Position numbers and translations under genes: made by a program
Shown here: positions 8,714 to 17,854 of the stretch, one piece after another
How the letters are laid out: each line of letters begins with the position of its first letter
How positions within the stretch are numbered: the stretch's first letter is position 1
Notes under the pieces: model-generated
What the model was told of the DNA's origin: nothing
The model's database searches: none
The model's input: the letters and a program-made list of their open reading frames with translations, nothing else
Assembly (NCBI GenBank): GCA_013824715.1
Contig: PNOH01000017.1
Location: forward strand, 29,451-93,450
Origin: Odoribacter sp.
GTDB lineage: Bacteria > Bacteroidota > Bacteroidia > Bacteroidales > Prolixibacteraceae
Length of the DNA stretch: 64,000 nucleotides
Reading direction: 5' to 3'

Positions 8714-9796
8714 TTATTTGATATCCTTCAAAAACATCGTTTTCGGGTCGTTATAGAATTTTACAAAATCCTGCTCGCTGGGGCAGCCTTTGTAGGGGCC
8801 GAATGCCACGCGTGGTGGTTGATTAAATGGATTCCTCCATACCAAAGCATACGAAATATGATAGGAGCGCAAAGTTTCGAGTACTGTTTTTGTCCACCAT
8901 TCCGTATTTTTCGAAATTGGGCCACCAGCTTCGGTCACTGCTACTATTTTTCCTTTTTCAGCGCCAATTTTGGTAAGCATCATTGCGCAATTACCAAGTG
9001 TTGACGCATATTCCGGGCCTCGGTCATACAAGTCGAACCCGAGCAAATCAATCAGGTCGTCACCGGGGTAGCGATCCAGATATTCTTCTTCAGTTGCAAA
9101 GCGGTCGGTTGAATAGGCATAAAGCAAATGATGGAGGTTCTTTTCGTTCCGTAGATAGTTTACAGTGAAGCGCCAAAGTGTTTTATATTCGTCAACTGTG
9201 CAAAGGTTTTTTCCCCACCAGAACCAACTTCCGGTATGCTCATGGAAAGGACGGAAAAAAACCGGAATTAATGTGCCTTTTTCAGTTTTCAGGCTAAGCA
9301 TAAATGTGGCCAGTTTATCGAGGTATTGTAAATATACCTGGTGTTTTTCGCCGCCCGGAAGCATAGATGCTACGGTCTTTTTTGAAGTTACATCCCAGGC
9401 TGTACCGCCAGTCAGCACATTGCGGAAATGCCAACTGATCGTATTGATTCCACCCATTTTGTTAGCATCCTGGATACCTTTTCTGATATTATCGAAATAT
9501 ACAGAGTCGAGGCTGTATTTATCTCCAAGTTCCAGATGTCCCAGTTCCCAACCAAAAATGGCCGGATGGTCGCCACAAACGTCTTTCACATCGGAACGGC
9601 CTTCTTCGGCATACCAGCCCGTTCCGTAGGCGAAGGCATCCTGATGACCGAACATCAGTCCTTTTTGCTGAAGTTTCAGCATTTTTTGATACAATTTTGC
9701 GGCGTCAGGAGTCGCTTTCGGGTCGGAAGGATGGGGCCTGGCGGCGAACATAGCGTAACTTGTGATGATGAGAAGAATGGTTAGTAGTTTTTTCAT
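8714..9796 (-). CDS. GH26 endo-beta-mannanase, secreted
   Basis: 360 residues: an N-terminal signal peptide (MKKLLTILLIITSYAMFAA) followed by a single GH26 catalytic domain. The acid/base glutamate is E186 in RPFHEHTGSWFWWG and the nucleophile E289 in VAVTEAGG, both in the standard GH26 context. GH26 enzymes mostly hydrolyse internal beta-1,4-mannosidic bonds of mannan and glucomannan (family knowledge). It has no CBM and no T9SS tail, unlike its neighbours, and no lipobox, so it probably acts in the periplasm on imported oligosaccharides (inference). It lies at the 3' end of the leftward enzyme run, separated from the next gene by 214 bp of repeats. Confidence 0.92.
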   Translation of the reverse strand: MKKLLTILLIITSYAMFAARPHPSDPKATPDAAKLYQKMLKLQQKGLMFGHQDAFAYGTGWYAEEGRSDVKDVCGDHPAIFGWELGHLELGDKYSLDSVYFDNIRKGIQDANKMGGINTISWHFRNVLTGGTAWDVTSKKTVASMLPGGEKHQVYLQYLDKLATFMLSLKTEKGTLIPVFFRPFHEHTGSWFWWGKNLCTVDEYKTLWRFTVNYLRNEKNLHHLLYAYSTDRFATEEEYLDRYPGDDLIDLLGFDLYDRGPEYASTLGNCAMMLTKIGAEKGKIVAVTEAGGPISKNTEWWTKTVLETLRSYHISYALVWRNPFNQPPRVAFGPYKGCPSEQDFVKFYNDPKTMFLKDIK

Positions 9797-9803
9797 TTTA
9801 TAG

Positions 9804-9856
9804 TTATTTGGTTGTCATTTGTTTCACGTCATTTGATAGTCATTAAGTTGTCATCC
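9804..9856. repeat. GTCATT-word repeat, copy 1
   Basis: Iterated words (GGTTGTCATTTG, GTCATTTGATAGTCATTAAG, TTGTCATC) fill the sequence just upstream of the GH26 gene. The inverted relative lies at 17784-17850. Confidence 0.7.
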
Positions 9857-9957
9857 GAAGGTAACATCCCTTCAGGAATTATCTTCAACGCCCAGATCAG
9901 GATCAGTTCCCAAATAATTACATGGTTTTATTTCTGGATTCTTTTGTTTCTTATTTG

Positions 9958-10008
9958 GATATTGGATATTGGGTATTTGAATATTGGGTATTTGAATATT
10001 CAATATTT
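9958..10008. repeat. Tandem 15-mer TTGGGTATTTGAATA
   Basis: Two exact back-to-back copies of TTGGGTATTTGAATA lie at 9969-9983 and 9984-9998. They are preceded by related GATATTGGATATTGGG words and followed by the palindromic GAATATTC. The block sits right after the stop codon of the leftward GH26-CBM35 gene. Confidence 0.75.
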
Positions 10009-10010
10009 CT

Positions 10011-11621
10011 TTACCTCTTAAAAACTTTTACTGCGTCCTCACTGTCAGCTTTTATCAAATACATTCCTGAAGCAAAACCTACCATTGAAATTTCTGTCGT
10101 GTTCGATTCGGGTTTAATCGTTTTTATGATATTTCCGAGTAAATTGTAAACAATTATCGCTTTTGAAATTCCTTCAGTCTGAACATTGAACTGATTGTTG
10201 AAAAAAGTCGGGAACACCTTGTAGTTGTTCTTTTCAGAATTCCTCATCCCTGTTACCGGCGGGGTTACATACGTTTTCAGGTTAGGCATTTCATCGAGTG
10301 TCAGCACATAATCGCTGGCAAACATTTTCTTCCATAAATCGAGTGGATTGTGTTTGGAAAGGCGCGTAAACTCTCCGTTCCATGGCATAAACCATGACCA
10401 GCCGGCTCCATCTTTGATCAGATTATCGACATCAGGGAATGAACCACTTTCGCTGATAGTGACCATTTTCTTTCCTGAATACCGGCTGGTCAGGTCATTA
10501 AATTCGAGTATTTGTGAACTATGGTCCCCTTCTTTATAAATGTCGCGCCCAACAATGTCCACATAATCGTCGCCCGGATACCAGTCATCGTCGTTGGGTT
10601 CGCGTGTCCATACCCAGATCAGGTTGTGCAGGCCGTTCACATTTACCATTCGGTCGAACATGAGCTGCCACAATTTTTTGCAGGGCGCAGCGCCTTTGGC
10701 GCCCCACCAGAACCAGCCGCCGGCCGCTTCGTGCAGAGGCCGCCAGATAATGGGTATTTTGTTGTCCTGAAACCGTTTTAACAATCCTGAAGTGTAATCA
10801 ATGTCCTTGATCATTGCCTTGTACTCGGCTGAGGTTTCATCAAATATTTTGGAAATGTCGAAGCTGGTTTTAGCAGTATAAAACTCCTCTGTTACACGTG
10901 AAGGGTCGCGCCAGTGCCAGTGAAAATTCACAATCCCGTTCTTGTCGTACCAGGCTTTGCCCTGATTAAAAGGATCGTTCTCGTTGTACCAGGTATAATT
11001 CCGGCCACAAAACAGAAAGTCAAGTCCTACCAATGCCGGACTCTTTCCGGCGTTGGTTTTTAACCAGGTGGCTTCTGATACTTCTGATACCCCTGAGATT
11101 ATTTTTTTGCCGTAATTGTCGATCAGAAACTGGTATAACCGCTTAGTCTCGTCAGTCGGATTTGGGGTAACCAGTGTTTGATTCGTGGTGATGAGGGTTG
11201 CGTGATCAATTTTCTCCAGTTCGATGTAATCAATGTTGATCCAACCCCATGATTTGATAATTTCAACTTTATGGTTTCCGGCAACCAGTTTCACCTCACT
11301 TGCCATCTTCACTTTGGTATAACTGGCATTCTGGTAAGTTGAAAACGTTATTGAAGTTCCATCTACAAACAGGTAGTTGGCCTTAAATCCGCTTGGCGAT
11401 GAAACCTGAATGTAAATGTTGTATATCCCTTCTGATGTAAAATTCAGGTTAAAGGTTAGGTTTCCTTCTCCCTGAGCTACATAATAACCTCCGGAAATTG
11501 CGCTACTGGCTTGTTTGGAAGCCCCGCCCGAAAGGGTTGCAGATTCGGCTTCATACTTTTGACCGAAACCAATGAAAGCCGGCATCAGAAAAATGAGGAG
11601 CAAATAGATTTTTTTATTCAT
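10011..11621 (-). CDS. CBM35-GH26 mannanase with T9SS sorting tail
   Basis: 536 residues. A signal peptide (1-20) is followed by a CBM35/CBM6-type module at about 22-136 (KYEAESATLSGG ... INIDYIELE), then a GH26 domain at about 155-450 and a type A T9SS tail at about 465-536 (YKVFPTFFNNQFNV ... FASGMYLIKA ... KVFKR). The catalytic pair is E298 in RPLHEAAGGWFWWG and E391 in TISESG. The predicted role is surface or extracellular endo-mannanase with a carbohydrate-binding module, exported through the outer membrane by T9SS. It belongs to the leftward enzyme set and differs from the neighbouring tail-less GH26 in presumed location. Family assignment is firm; substrate is inferred. Confidence 0.92.
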   Translation of the reverse strand: MNKKIYLLLIFLMPAFIGFGQKYEAESATLSGGASKQASSAISGGYYVAQGEGNLTFNLNFTSEGIYNIYIQVSSPSGFKANYLFVDGTSITFSTYQNASYTKVKMASEVKLVAGNHKVEIIKSWGWINIDYIELEKIDHATLITTNQTLVTPNPTDETKRLYQFLIDNYGKKIISGVSEVSEATWLKTNAGKSPALVGLDFLFCGRNYTWYNENDPFNQGKAWYDKNGIVNFHWHWRDPSRVTEEFYTAKTSFDISKIFDETSAEYKAMIKDIDYTSGLLKRFQDNKIPIIWRPLHEAAGGWFWWGAKGAAPCKKLWQLMFDRMVNVNGLHNLIWVWTREPNDDDWYPGDDYVDIVGRDIYKEGDHSSQILEFNDLTSRYSGKKMVTISESGSFPDVDNLIKDGAGWSWFMPWNGEFTRLSKHNPLDLWKKMFASDYVLTLDEMPNLKTYVTPPVTGMRNSEKNNYKVFPTFFNNQFNVQTEGISKAIIVYNLLGNIIKTIKPESNTTEISMVGFASGMYLIKADSEDAVKVFKR

Positions 11622-11686
11622 AAAATGGATTGAAGGACTGATTTACTGAAGGATTGAAAAGGCTGCTTACTGTGACTGACCACTGA

Positions 11687-12367
11687 TCACTTCATTGTTG
11701 AAATATTCCGGAAAATGGCAGTTGCAGTTTCTTTGACGTTGTGCGAAGTTACTGCCAGACCCAGATATACTTTTTGAGCTAATTCCATCGTGAATGTGGT
11801 GAATGCCTTCCATGATTTTCCGTCGGCGCTGTAATAGCCTGTGAATTCGTTTCCTGCCCGTTTTAACCTGATCCAGGTGTTTGGATAGTTCACCGGGAAT
11901 TCCGGAGTTCCATCAAATTTTTTCGGATAAATGGCTTTCATTTCGCCCCCTTTCTCTTTTCGGTACTGAAATTCGTAACCGCCATTGTTCTTGTTTCGTG
12001 GGTTGTTGTTCGGGAAAACCTGAAAAAAGATGTGTCGGCTGTTGTTCGAAAGTTCTTCACGGGCCATGATGCCAGCTTTGGTGTACAGGTGCGGAGCAGT
12101 CAGGCTTTCGATTCGTGCAACCAGATCAAAATCGCCGGTCTGTTCGAAATAAGCAAATCCAAATTCGTCACGTGTTCCCCATACATCGGCTCCACCTGCG
12201 GTAATTCCGATGCCATCCTTTAAACTACCAAGCACCCCACGAAGTTCAGGATTACCTATATCGGCATGTTTAAATTTTTTTAACTGAATCGCTTTGTCTC
12301 TGGCCGAAAGCGATAATCCTACTGCCAGTAGGAGGATCAAAAGAAAGGAAATGTTCTTTTTTTGCAT
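11687..12367 (-). CDS. Secreted DUF1349-type concanavalin-like protein
   Basis: 226 residues: a signal peptide (about 1-22) plus one beta-sandwich domain. Recognisable parts are FAYFEQTGDFDLVARIESL, YTKAGIMAREEL, TWIRLKRAGNEFTGYYSADGKSW and VYLGLAVTSHN. These are features of DUF1349/LamG-like (concanavalin A fold) domains often attached to carbohydrate-active enzymes. No catalytic residues are evident, so a glycan-binding or accessory role is plausible but unproven. It has no T9SS tail or lipobox. It begins 11 bp after the esterase gene at 12379, so the two are probably co-transcribed. Confidence 0.72.
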   Translation of the reverse strand: MQKKNISFLLILLLAVGLSLSARDKAIQLKKFKHADIGNPELRGVLGSLKDGIGITAGGADVWGTRDEFGFAYFEQTGDFDLVARIESLTAPHLYTKAGIMAREELSNNSRHIFFQVFPNNNPRNKNNGGYEFQYRKEKGGEMKAIYPKKFDGTPEFPVNYPNTWIRLKRAGNEFTGYYSADGKSWKAFTTFTMELAQKVYLGLAVTSHNVKETATAIFRNISTMK

Positions 12368-12378
12368 ATTGGTAAGGT

Positions 12379-14778
12379 TTAAAGTTTGATAATTTTTTCG
12401 GTTTGAACTCTTTTGTCGCCTTCAAAGCGGATCAGGTATTTTCCAGCGCTCAGAAATTTGACATCTAAAGTTTGGTTCTCAGCAATACGTCCTTGTTTCA
12501 GAACCTGTCCAATTACGCTGAGAATGGAATACCTGTAAAAGTATTCAATGCCTGAAAGATACAATTTATCGTGGGTAGGAGTGGGGAAGACTGTAAGTTT
12601 TTTCTGCTTTTCCAGTTCAGTTGTTTCTGAAGGGATTTCGCGTGTAACCGTTATCGTTCCGAGGTTATATTCGGCATAATCGAAATAAATCCGCATGACC
12701 TGAACGCCCTTTTTCAATGCGATTCCTGATACTGTTTTTGCCGAAAAATTCGAATAACTTCCGGTTGATGCAACTGAAACTTGTCCGGTTTTGTCCACGC
12801 CATCCAATTCGATGTGAAACTTACCGTATCGGCCAGCGGTGGCAAAAAGGATTTCGAAGGTATAATTTCCATCCTGAAGCACATCTACTGTAAATTCCAG
12901 CCATTCGCCACTTGCAATTCCACCGATTGTCCCCTCCGGAAGCCTGAACTCGGTATCAACACCCTGTTCCTTTCGGATACCGTCGCCATCATTATTTGCG
13001 GTCAGGTCGTGGTAGCTAACACCTTCGCCGCCTTCATCGTAATAAGTTGGATTAATTATTCCGGGTATCAATACAGGAACTCCATTGGGGTAGGCCGATT
13101 GGATTCCTGAATTTACAACAACCGTAAAGCTTTTTGTTACCGACATGCTTTCACCTTTCGCAATAAAGGTATAGATGGTCGTAATATCAGGTTTCAGCTC
13201 CAAAGATCCGTTTATCGGAATTAATTCGCCATTCAGGCTAACTTCCGAAGCGCCAAAGCTTGTCCAGTCAATCCGGCATGTTTCGCCACGTATAATCGCT
13301 TTTGAACCGATCTGTACACTTGCTTTTACAGGATGAATATAGGCAGGCATGTTGGTTCGGAAAGGTGTTGCCGGTAATCCTTCGTTGTTGTACAAACTGG
13401 CTGACGCGGCATCGGCCCAGGCATACCTGACCTGTTTTGGAGAGCTTATCTGATCATTCCACACCAACAAAGTATGACCATCAATCAACGTTTTTGCCGG
13501 GGAAAATACCAGGTTGTCGCCTGCAATTTCGAACTGGTTGGGAGCATTGTTTTCAGCTTTTAATCCGGAGCCGGAGTAGTCGAAATTTAGCCTGATTTTA
13601 TTTGCCTCAATCTGCATGGATTTGTACTGAGGTCCGGAGAAAACCAGGTTCGGCTGCCCGTAGTTTTTTGCCAATGCCAGTAACGCAAGCCGGTGTCCGA
13701 TAGGTTCTTTTTTTGCGGGGTGAATGTTTGCTGCATCACCAAGATCCAAAGTTCCGGCCATCCCTGTATTTTTCAACTTCTGTGCATAAGCCTGAGCCTC
13801 CCAGGTTTCGGGCAATGCACCTCCATAACCACCAAATGGGGCCAGTTGTACGAAATAAAATGGCAATTCCTGCTTAAAATCATTCCTCCAGCCTTCAATC
13901 ATGGCCGGGAAAAGTTCGGTGAGCTGTTGGGCCCTGCCCACGTTTGTTTCGCCCTGATACCAAAGTACACCGGCAAAAGTGAACGGAACAACCGGGGCAA
14001 TCATGCCGTTGTATAGCACTGTGGGTGTAAAATTGTCGTCAGTTTTTGTGGGTGTCCAGGGACCTTTATTTTTGAAATCGGTTACCAGTTGAAGCGATGT
14101 TGGATTGGCCCAGGTTTCACAACTTGATCCTCCCCATGCGCTCAGTACCAACCCGATTGGTATTTTTAATTGTGCAAAAAGTTCTTTTCCGAAGAAATAG
14201 CCTACGGCACTGAACGATTTTGCTGAAGCAGGAGAACATGCAGTCCAGGCGCTGGTCGTCCAGTTTTTCTCCATGTTTGCCATTGGTAATGCTGATGATT
14301 TCTTTCCGGCAATCAGTAGCCGGATGTGGGGATAGTTGGCAGCAGCAATGGCCTGGGCGCTGCCTTCAACCGGTGCGCCAGTCCAGCCCTCGAGCTGCAT
14401 TTCCATGTTCGACTGGCCCGACAGTAACCACACTTCACCAATCAAAACATCTTTCAGCAGAATGGTATTGGCGCCTTTGATGGTTATCGTATATGAAGTG
14501 CCATCAGTTTTAGCTGCGGGAGTGCTGAGTTTCAGAATCCACTTTTTAGTTGCAGCGGTTGCTGTTTTTACCGTTTTGTTGTTCCAGCTTCCGGTAACGG
14601 CAATGGTATCGCCCGGATTGGCCCAACCCCATAGATTTACATCGCTGTTTTGCTGCAAAACCATGCCGTTGGTAAACATGTTTGACACGGTTACCTGCGC
14701 AGAAAGGTGCTGCGGAATAGCTAAAAGCAGTAGAATTCCAACGATAAACAGATGATATTTGAAATTGAAATAACTCAT
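12379..14778 (-). CDS. SASA-type carbohydrate acetylesterase with CBM6 and T9SS tail
   Basis: About 799 residues from the ATG at 14778, chosen because it gives a compact signal peptide (MSYFNFKYHLFIVGILLLL...LSAQ). Upstream in-frame ATGs (14787, and a start at 14826) add polar residues and crowd the previous gene. The catalytic region is sialate-O-acetylesterase/SGNH type: the nucleophile serine in LSGQSNMEM (about S123), a conserved LWYQGETN block, and the Asp-His pair in GDAANIHP (about D348, H353). A beta-sandwich linker, a CBM6 module and a T9SS tail follow. Such esterases remove acetyl groups from hemicellulose or sialic acid; the mannanase neighbours suggest acetylated mannan (inference). 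The last ~240 residues are nearly duplicated in the GH5 protein at 18835. Confidence 0.87.
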   Translation of the reverse strand: MSYFNFKYHLFIVGILLLLAIPQHLSAQVTVSNMFTNGMVLQQNSDVNLWGWANPGDTIAVTGSWNNKTVKTATAATKKWILKLSTPAAKTDGTSYTITIKGANTILLKDVLIGEVWLLSGQSNMEMQLEGWTGAPVEGSAQAIAAANYPHIRLLIAGKKSSALPMANMEKNWTTSAWTACSPASAKSFSAVGYFFGKELFAQLKIPIGLVLSAWGGSSCETWANPTSLQLVTDFKNKGPWTPTKTDDNFTPTVLYNGMIAPVVPFTFAGVLWYQGETNVGRAQQLTELFPAMIEGWRNDFKQELPFYFVQLAPFGGYGGALPETWEAQAYAQKLKNTGMAGTLDLGDAANIHPAKKEPIGHRLALLALAKNYGQPNLVFSGPQYKSMQIEANKIRLNFDYSGSGLKAENNAPNQFEIAGDNLVFSPAKTLIDGHTLLVWNDQISSPKQVRYAWADAASASLYNNEGLPATPFRTNMPAYIHPVKASVQIGSKAIIRGETCRIDWTSFGASEVSLNGELIPINGSLELKPDITTIYTFIAKGESMSVTKSFTVVVNSGIQSAYPNGVPVLIPGIINPTYYDEGGEGVSYHDLTANNDGDGIRKEQGVDTEFRLPEGTIGGIASGEWLEFTVDVLQDGNYTFEILFATAGRYGKFHIELDGVDKTGQVSVASTGSYSNFSAKTVSGIALKKGVQVMRIYFDYAEYNLGTITVTREIPSETTELEKQKKLTVFPTPTHDKLYLSGIEYFYRYSILSVIGQVLKQGRIAENQTLDVKFLSAGKYLIRFEGDKRVQTEKIIKL

Positions 14779-14855
14779 AATGTGCATGTTTATTCTTATA
14801 ATAGGTGATTGTTTTGCAACTGACATTTGACCGTTGAATTTGGATTATGAGATTG

Positions 14856-17741
14856 CTATTTGATTTTATTTTTTGTTTTTGTAAAAAGGTCAGCCGTATA
14901 TTTTTCGTAGAGTTCAAATAAAAACACCATTCGGTTCGCTTCGCTTGTAAATGGTTGTGAACGGTAAGCCAGGTCAACTGCTTTGTCAAGTTCGTTGTGT
15001 GCTTTTACCATTGCAGGTGGCATGGTCAAAGAATTGTACAAATCCGCAAGGGAACAAGCTCCCTTATTTTGAAATGTTGCCCTGGTTTCCAATACTTTTT
15101 GTGCCTTTTCTTCGATGATTTTGATTTGTTTGTCAGTTGGATTTTCAGGAAATGGAAAGTTATTATAAACAATACTTGCTGAATATTGATAATCGCTTTT
15201 CATTCTTCCACAAGTAGTTTTCATCCAACACATGTGGATTATTGATGACATTATGCCAAACATATACAAGTTTGCATTTGGAATAATTAAAGCACTGCCG
15301 CTAGTAATAGTTGAAGGTTCTAAAATGCCGACAGGAATATATCTCCTGTTTTCGGATGATACTTTTGGAATGATAATGTAATTTGTAACCGGCTGTCTTA
15401 TCTCACCGAAAAGCATAGGCTTTTCAGCCAACTTTCTTGTTGCTTCCCTATTGCTTCCTAATCGAAATATCCTTGTTTTTTCAATTCTGTCAAGTATGAA
15501 ACTTGATTTATTTAGCAAATCCGGTTCAATATCTTGTAGCCATAAACACCAGCGTTTTTTATTATTTATAAATTCATCGCCACCAGTATAATGCTTAATT
15601 GCAACATCAATAAAAGGTTCTTTCTGCAAAGCAAGTTCCTTTTCGTCATCTGTTAAAATTAAATGTCCGTCGTCAATTGGCATACTGCCATAATTCATCT
15701 CAGGAACTTTACAAATTGGTGATTTTCTATTCTCCACCGTTATGTCTTTCCCTTCAACTAAAAATGGATTGATGTTTTTAACTTTAATTTCGTGCGGTTC
15801 ACCTTTAATGTCTTCGTATTCATAAATTTTTTTGTTATTCGTGTCGTAATTGGAAAAGCCGATAATAACACAATGAACAGCAGCCTTCCCCCGGGCTTCG
15901 TTGCTCCATCTAAAAGTTCTGTGGGCAAAGTGAATCTTTATTTTGTACAGATTAAAAAGTATATTCCAAAGTATTCCAACTTGCTCACCTTGCGAAATGG
16001 AGTTAGTTGAAACAAATGCGCCCTTTGTTTGGGTGTTTTGAATAATTTGTGCTGTTTTTATGTACCAGCAGGTCACATAATCTAAAACGCCTGTTCCTTT
16101 TATTCCTTTAAAAACCAACTCTAAATCGGCTTTTTGAGCAATGTTTTGTTCTTTCTTACCGATAAAAGGCGGGTTTCCCATAATATAATCGAAAGTGTTT
16201 TTAACCTCATACAATATTGGTTGAACATTACGTTCGTCAATTATGGTTAGATTTTCTGTTTTGATATTTACATTTCTGTAATTAGCCTGAGGTTCATTTA
16301 AAATTACAGTTGTGTTTTTTGCATGTAAATCAATTGATTCATCTGTAATCAAATTTTTCCAGTCAATTTGCAATGCGTTACCATGGACAATCTTTGGCGC
16401 CTTTTTTAGTGGTAAACGAACAAAGTATTGCCCAAACTCGTTGCTGATTTGCAAGTTCATTTGGTGATCAATTAACCACATTGCAACTTCTGCTATTCGA
16501 GCCGGAAATTCTTCGGATTCAATGCCATACATCATATCAACATCAAGCCAAATAATATCCTGAACATTTAAAACCATTTGTCCGGTTTTATTCAGAGCCC
16601 TTAAAATTTCAAGTTCCAACAAACGTAATTCACGGTAAGTAATAACAAGGAAATTTCCGCAGCCACAGGCTGGGTCAAGGAATTTGAGCTTACTTATTCT
16701 TTTATGAAATTCGGTGAGTTTATTTTTGTTGTCTTTGATGCTTTCAAATTCCTTCCAAAGTTCATCCAGAAAAAGTGGTTTGATGAGTTTCAAGATGTTG
16801 GTTTCGCTGGTGTAATGTGCGCCAAGGTTTCTGCGTTCTTTTGGGTTCATTACACTTTGAAACATGGAACCAAAAATGGCGGGCGAAATCTTCGTCCAGT
16901 CCGTGTAACAACAGTCTAACAAAGCCTGCCGCATTTTGCTGTCGAAACTTGCAGTTGGCAATATTTCTTCAAAAAGCTTCCCGTTTACATACGGAAAGTC
17001 GGCAAGTTGTTCGTCGAGGTTTTTAAAGCGGTTTTCATTAGCCGTGTTCAATACCTGAAAAAGTTCCTGTAACCTGGCCGCAAGGTCGCTACCGTCCTCA
17101 CTGGTACGCTGTTCAATATAGTCCTGGAATTGTTGTTTCTCAAAAATGGTAGTGTCTTCGGCAAATAAACAGAAAAGTATGCGTACAAGGTAAACTTCCA
17201 ATGGGTGCCCTTCATAACCAATTTCTTTCAACCGGTCGTGAAGTTTACCCATTAACTCCGCTGCTTTAATGTTAGCAGGGTCTTGCTCTTTGTAAACCTT
17301 TTTTTGATACCCTAAAAGATAACTGAAAAGACGAACGTTTTTTACTAATTCATTCAGTTTAAACTCTTCAGTTTTATTGTCTTCAAGGTCATAAAGCCTG
17401 AAATTCTCAAAATCAGAAATAAGAATGTATTTCGGTAATTCGTGTTGTTTTAGTCCGTAGGTATAATCAATTGCTTGCTGGTAGGCTTTATCAAGATTTT
17501 TGCCCCGGCTTTTCATTTCAACTAAGATCGTGCCTTTCCAAAGCAGATCAATGTAACCATCTTTTTCGTCAAGCTTTTTGATCCGATGTTCAAACGTCGA
17601 AACCCGTTTACGGCTGATTCCAAACACGTTAAAAAATTCAACCAAAAATGGTTTTGCATCTGCTTCTTCGTTTGATGTGCCTGCCCATTCTTTTGAAAAA
17701 GTTACTGCGCGTTCCTTTATTTCATTCCAGCTTAAGGCCAT
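14856..17741 (-). CDS. MmeI-family type IIL restriction-modification enzyme
   Basis: 961 residues fusing endonuclease, methyltransferase and target recognition in one chain. The N-terminal nuclease has the MmeI-type D-X9-E-X-K motif (D65, E75, K77 in DLLWKGTILVEMK). A helical spacer is followed by adenine methyltransferase motifs: DPACGCGNF at about 356-364 and NPPF at 523-526. The C-terminal third (ITSGSALIIPNANLY ... WMKTTCGRMKSDYQYS ... YNNFPFPENP) matches MmeI-type recognition and C-terminal regions. Such enzymes methylate one strand of their site for protection and cut about 20 bp away; the site here cannot be read off. The frame is full length and intact. It stands alone between carbohydrate genes, with a GTCATT repeat block at its 5' side, suggesting insertion by horizontal transfer (inference). 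Confidence 0.9.
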   Translation of the reverse strand: MALSWNEIKERAVTFSKEWAGTSNEEADAKPFLVEFFNVFGISRKRVSTFEHRIKKLDEKDGYIDLLWKGTILVEMKSRGKNLDKAYQQAIDYTYGLKQHELPKYILISDFENFRLYDLEDNKTEEFKLNELVKNVRLFSYLLGYQKKVYKEQDPANIKAAELMGKLHDRLKEIGYEGHPLEVYLVRILFCLFAEDTTIFEKQQFQDYIEQRTSEDGSDLAARLQELFQVLNTANENRFKNLDEQLADFPYVNGKLFEEILPTASFDSKMRQALLDCCYTDWTKISPAIFGSMFQSVMNPKERRNLGAHYTSETNILKLIKPLFLDELWKEFESIKDNKNKLTEFHKRISKLKFLDPACGCGNFLVITYRELRLLELEILRALNKTGQMVLNVQDIIWLDVDMMYGIESEEFPARIAEVAMWLIDHQMNLQISNEFGQYFVRLPLKKAPKIVHGNALQIDWKNLITDESIDLHAKNTTVILNEPQANYRNVNIKTENLTIIDERNVQPILYEVKNTFDYIMGNPPFIGKKEQNIAQKADLELVFKGIKGTGVLDYVTCWYIKTAQIIQNTQTKGAFVSTNSISQGEQVGILWNILFNLYKIKIHFAHRTFRWSNEARGKAAVHCVIIGFSNYDTNNKKIYEYEDIKGEPHEIKVKNINPFLVEGKDITVENRKSPICKVPEMNYGSMPIDDGHLILTDDEKELALQKEPFIDVAIKHYTGGDEFINNKKRWCLWLQDIEPDLLNKSSFILDRIEKTRIFRLGSNREATRKLAEKPMLFGEIRQPVTNYIIIPKVSSENRRYIPVGILEPSTITSGSALIIPNANLYMFGIMSSIIHMCWMKTTCGRMKSDYQYSASIVYNNFPFPENPTDKQIKIIEEKAQKVLETRATFQNKGACSLADLYNSLTMPPAMVKAHNELDKAVDLAYRSQPFTSEANRMVFLFELYEKYTADLFTKTKNKIK

Positions 17742-17783
17742 AAATTTAATCTGTTAAAAGAATGCAAGTTAACCCAAAATAAT

Positions 17784-17850
17784 TGATAACAATGACAACT
17801 TCAAGACAACAATGACAACCTAATGACTATTGAATGACATCCAAATGATC
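17784..17850. repeat. GTCATT-word repeat, copy 2 (inverted)
   Basis: Read on the minus strand this gives GTCATTCAATAGTCATTAGG then TTGTCATTGTTGTC and TTGTCATTGTTATC, closely related to the block at 9804-9856. It lies in the 113-bp gap between the MmeI-type gene and the broken GH5 gene. Confidence 0.7.
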
Positions 17851-17854
17851 ATGC

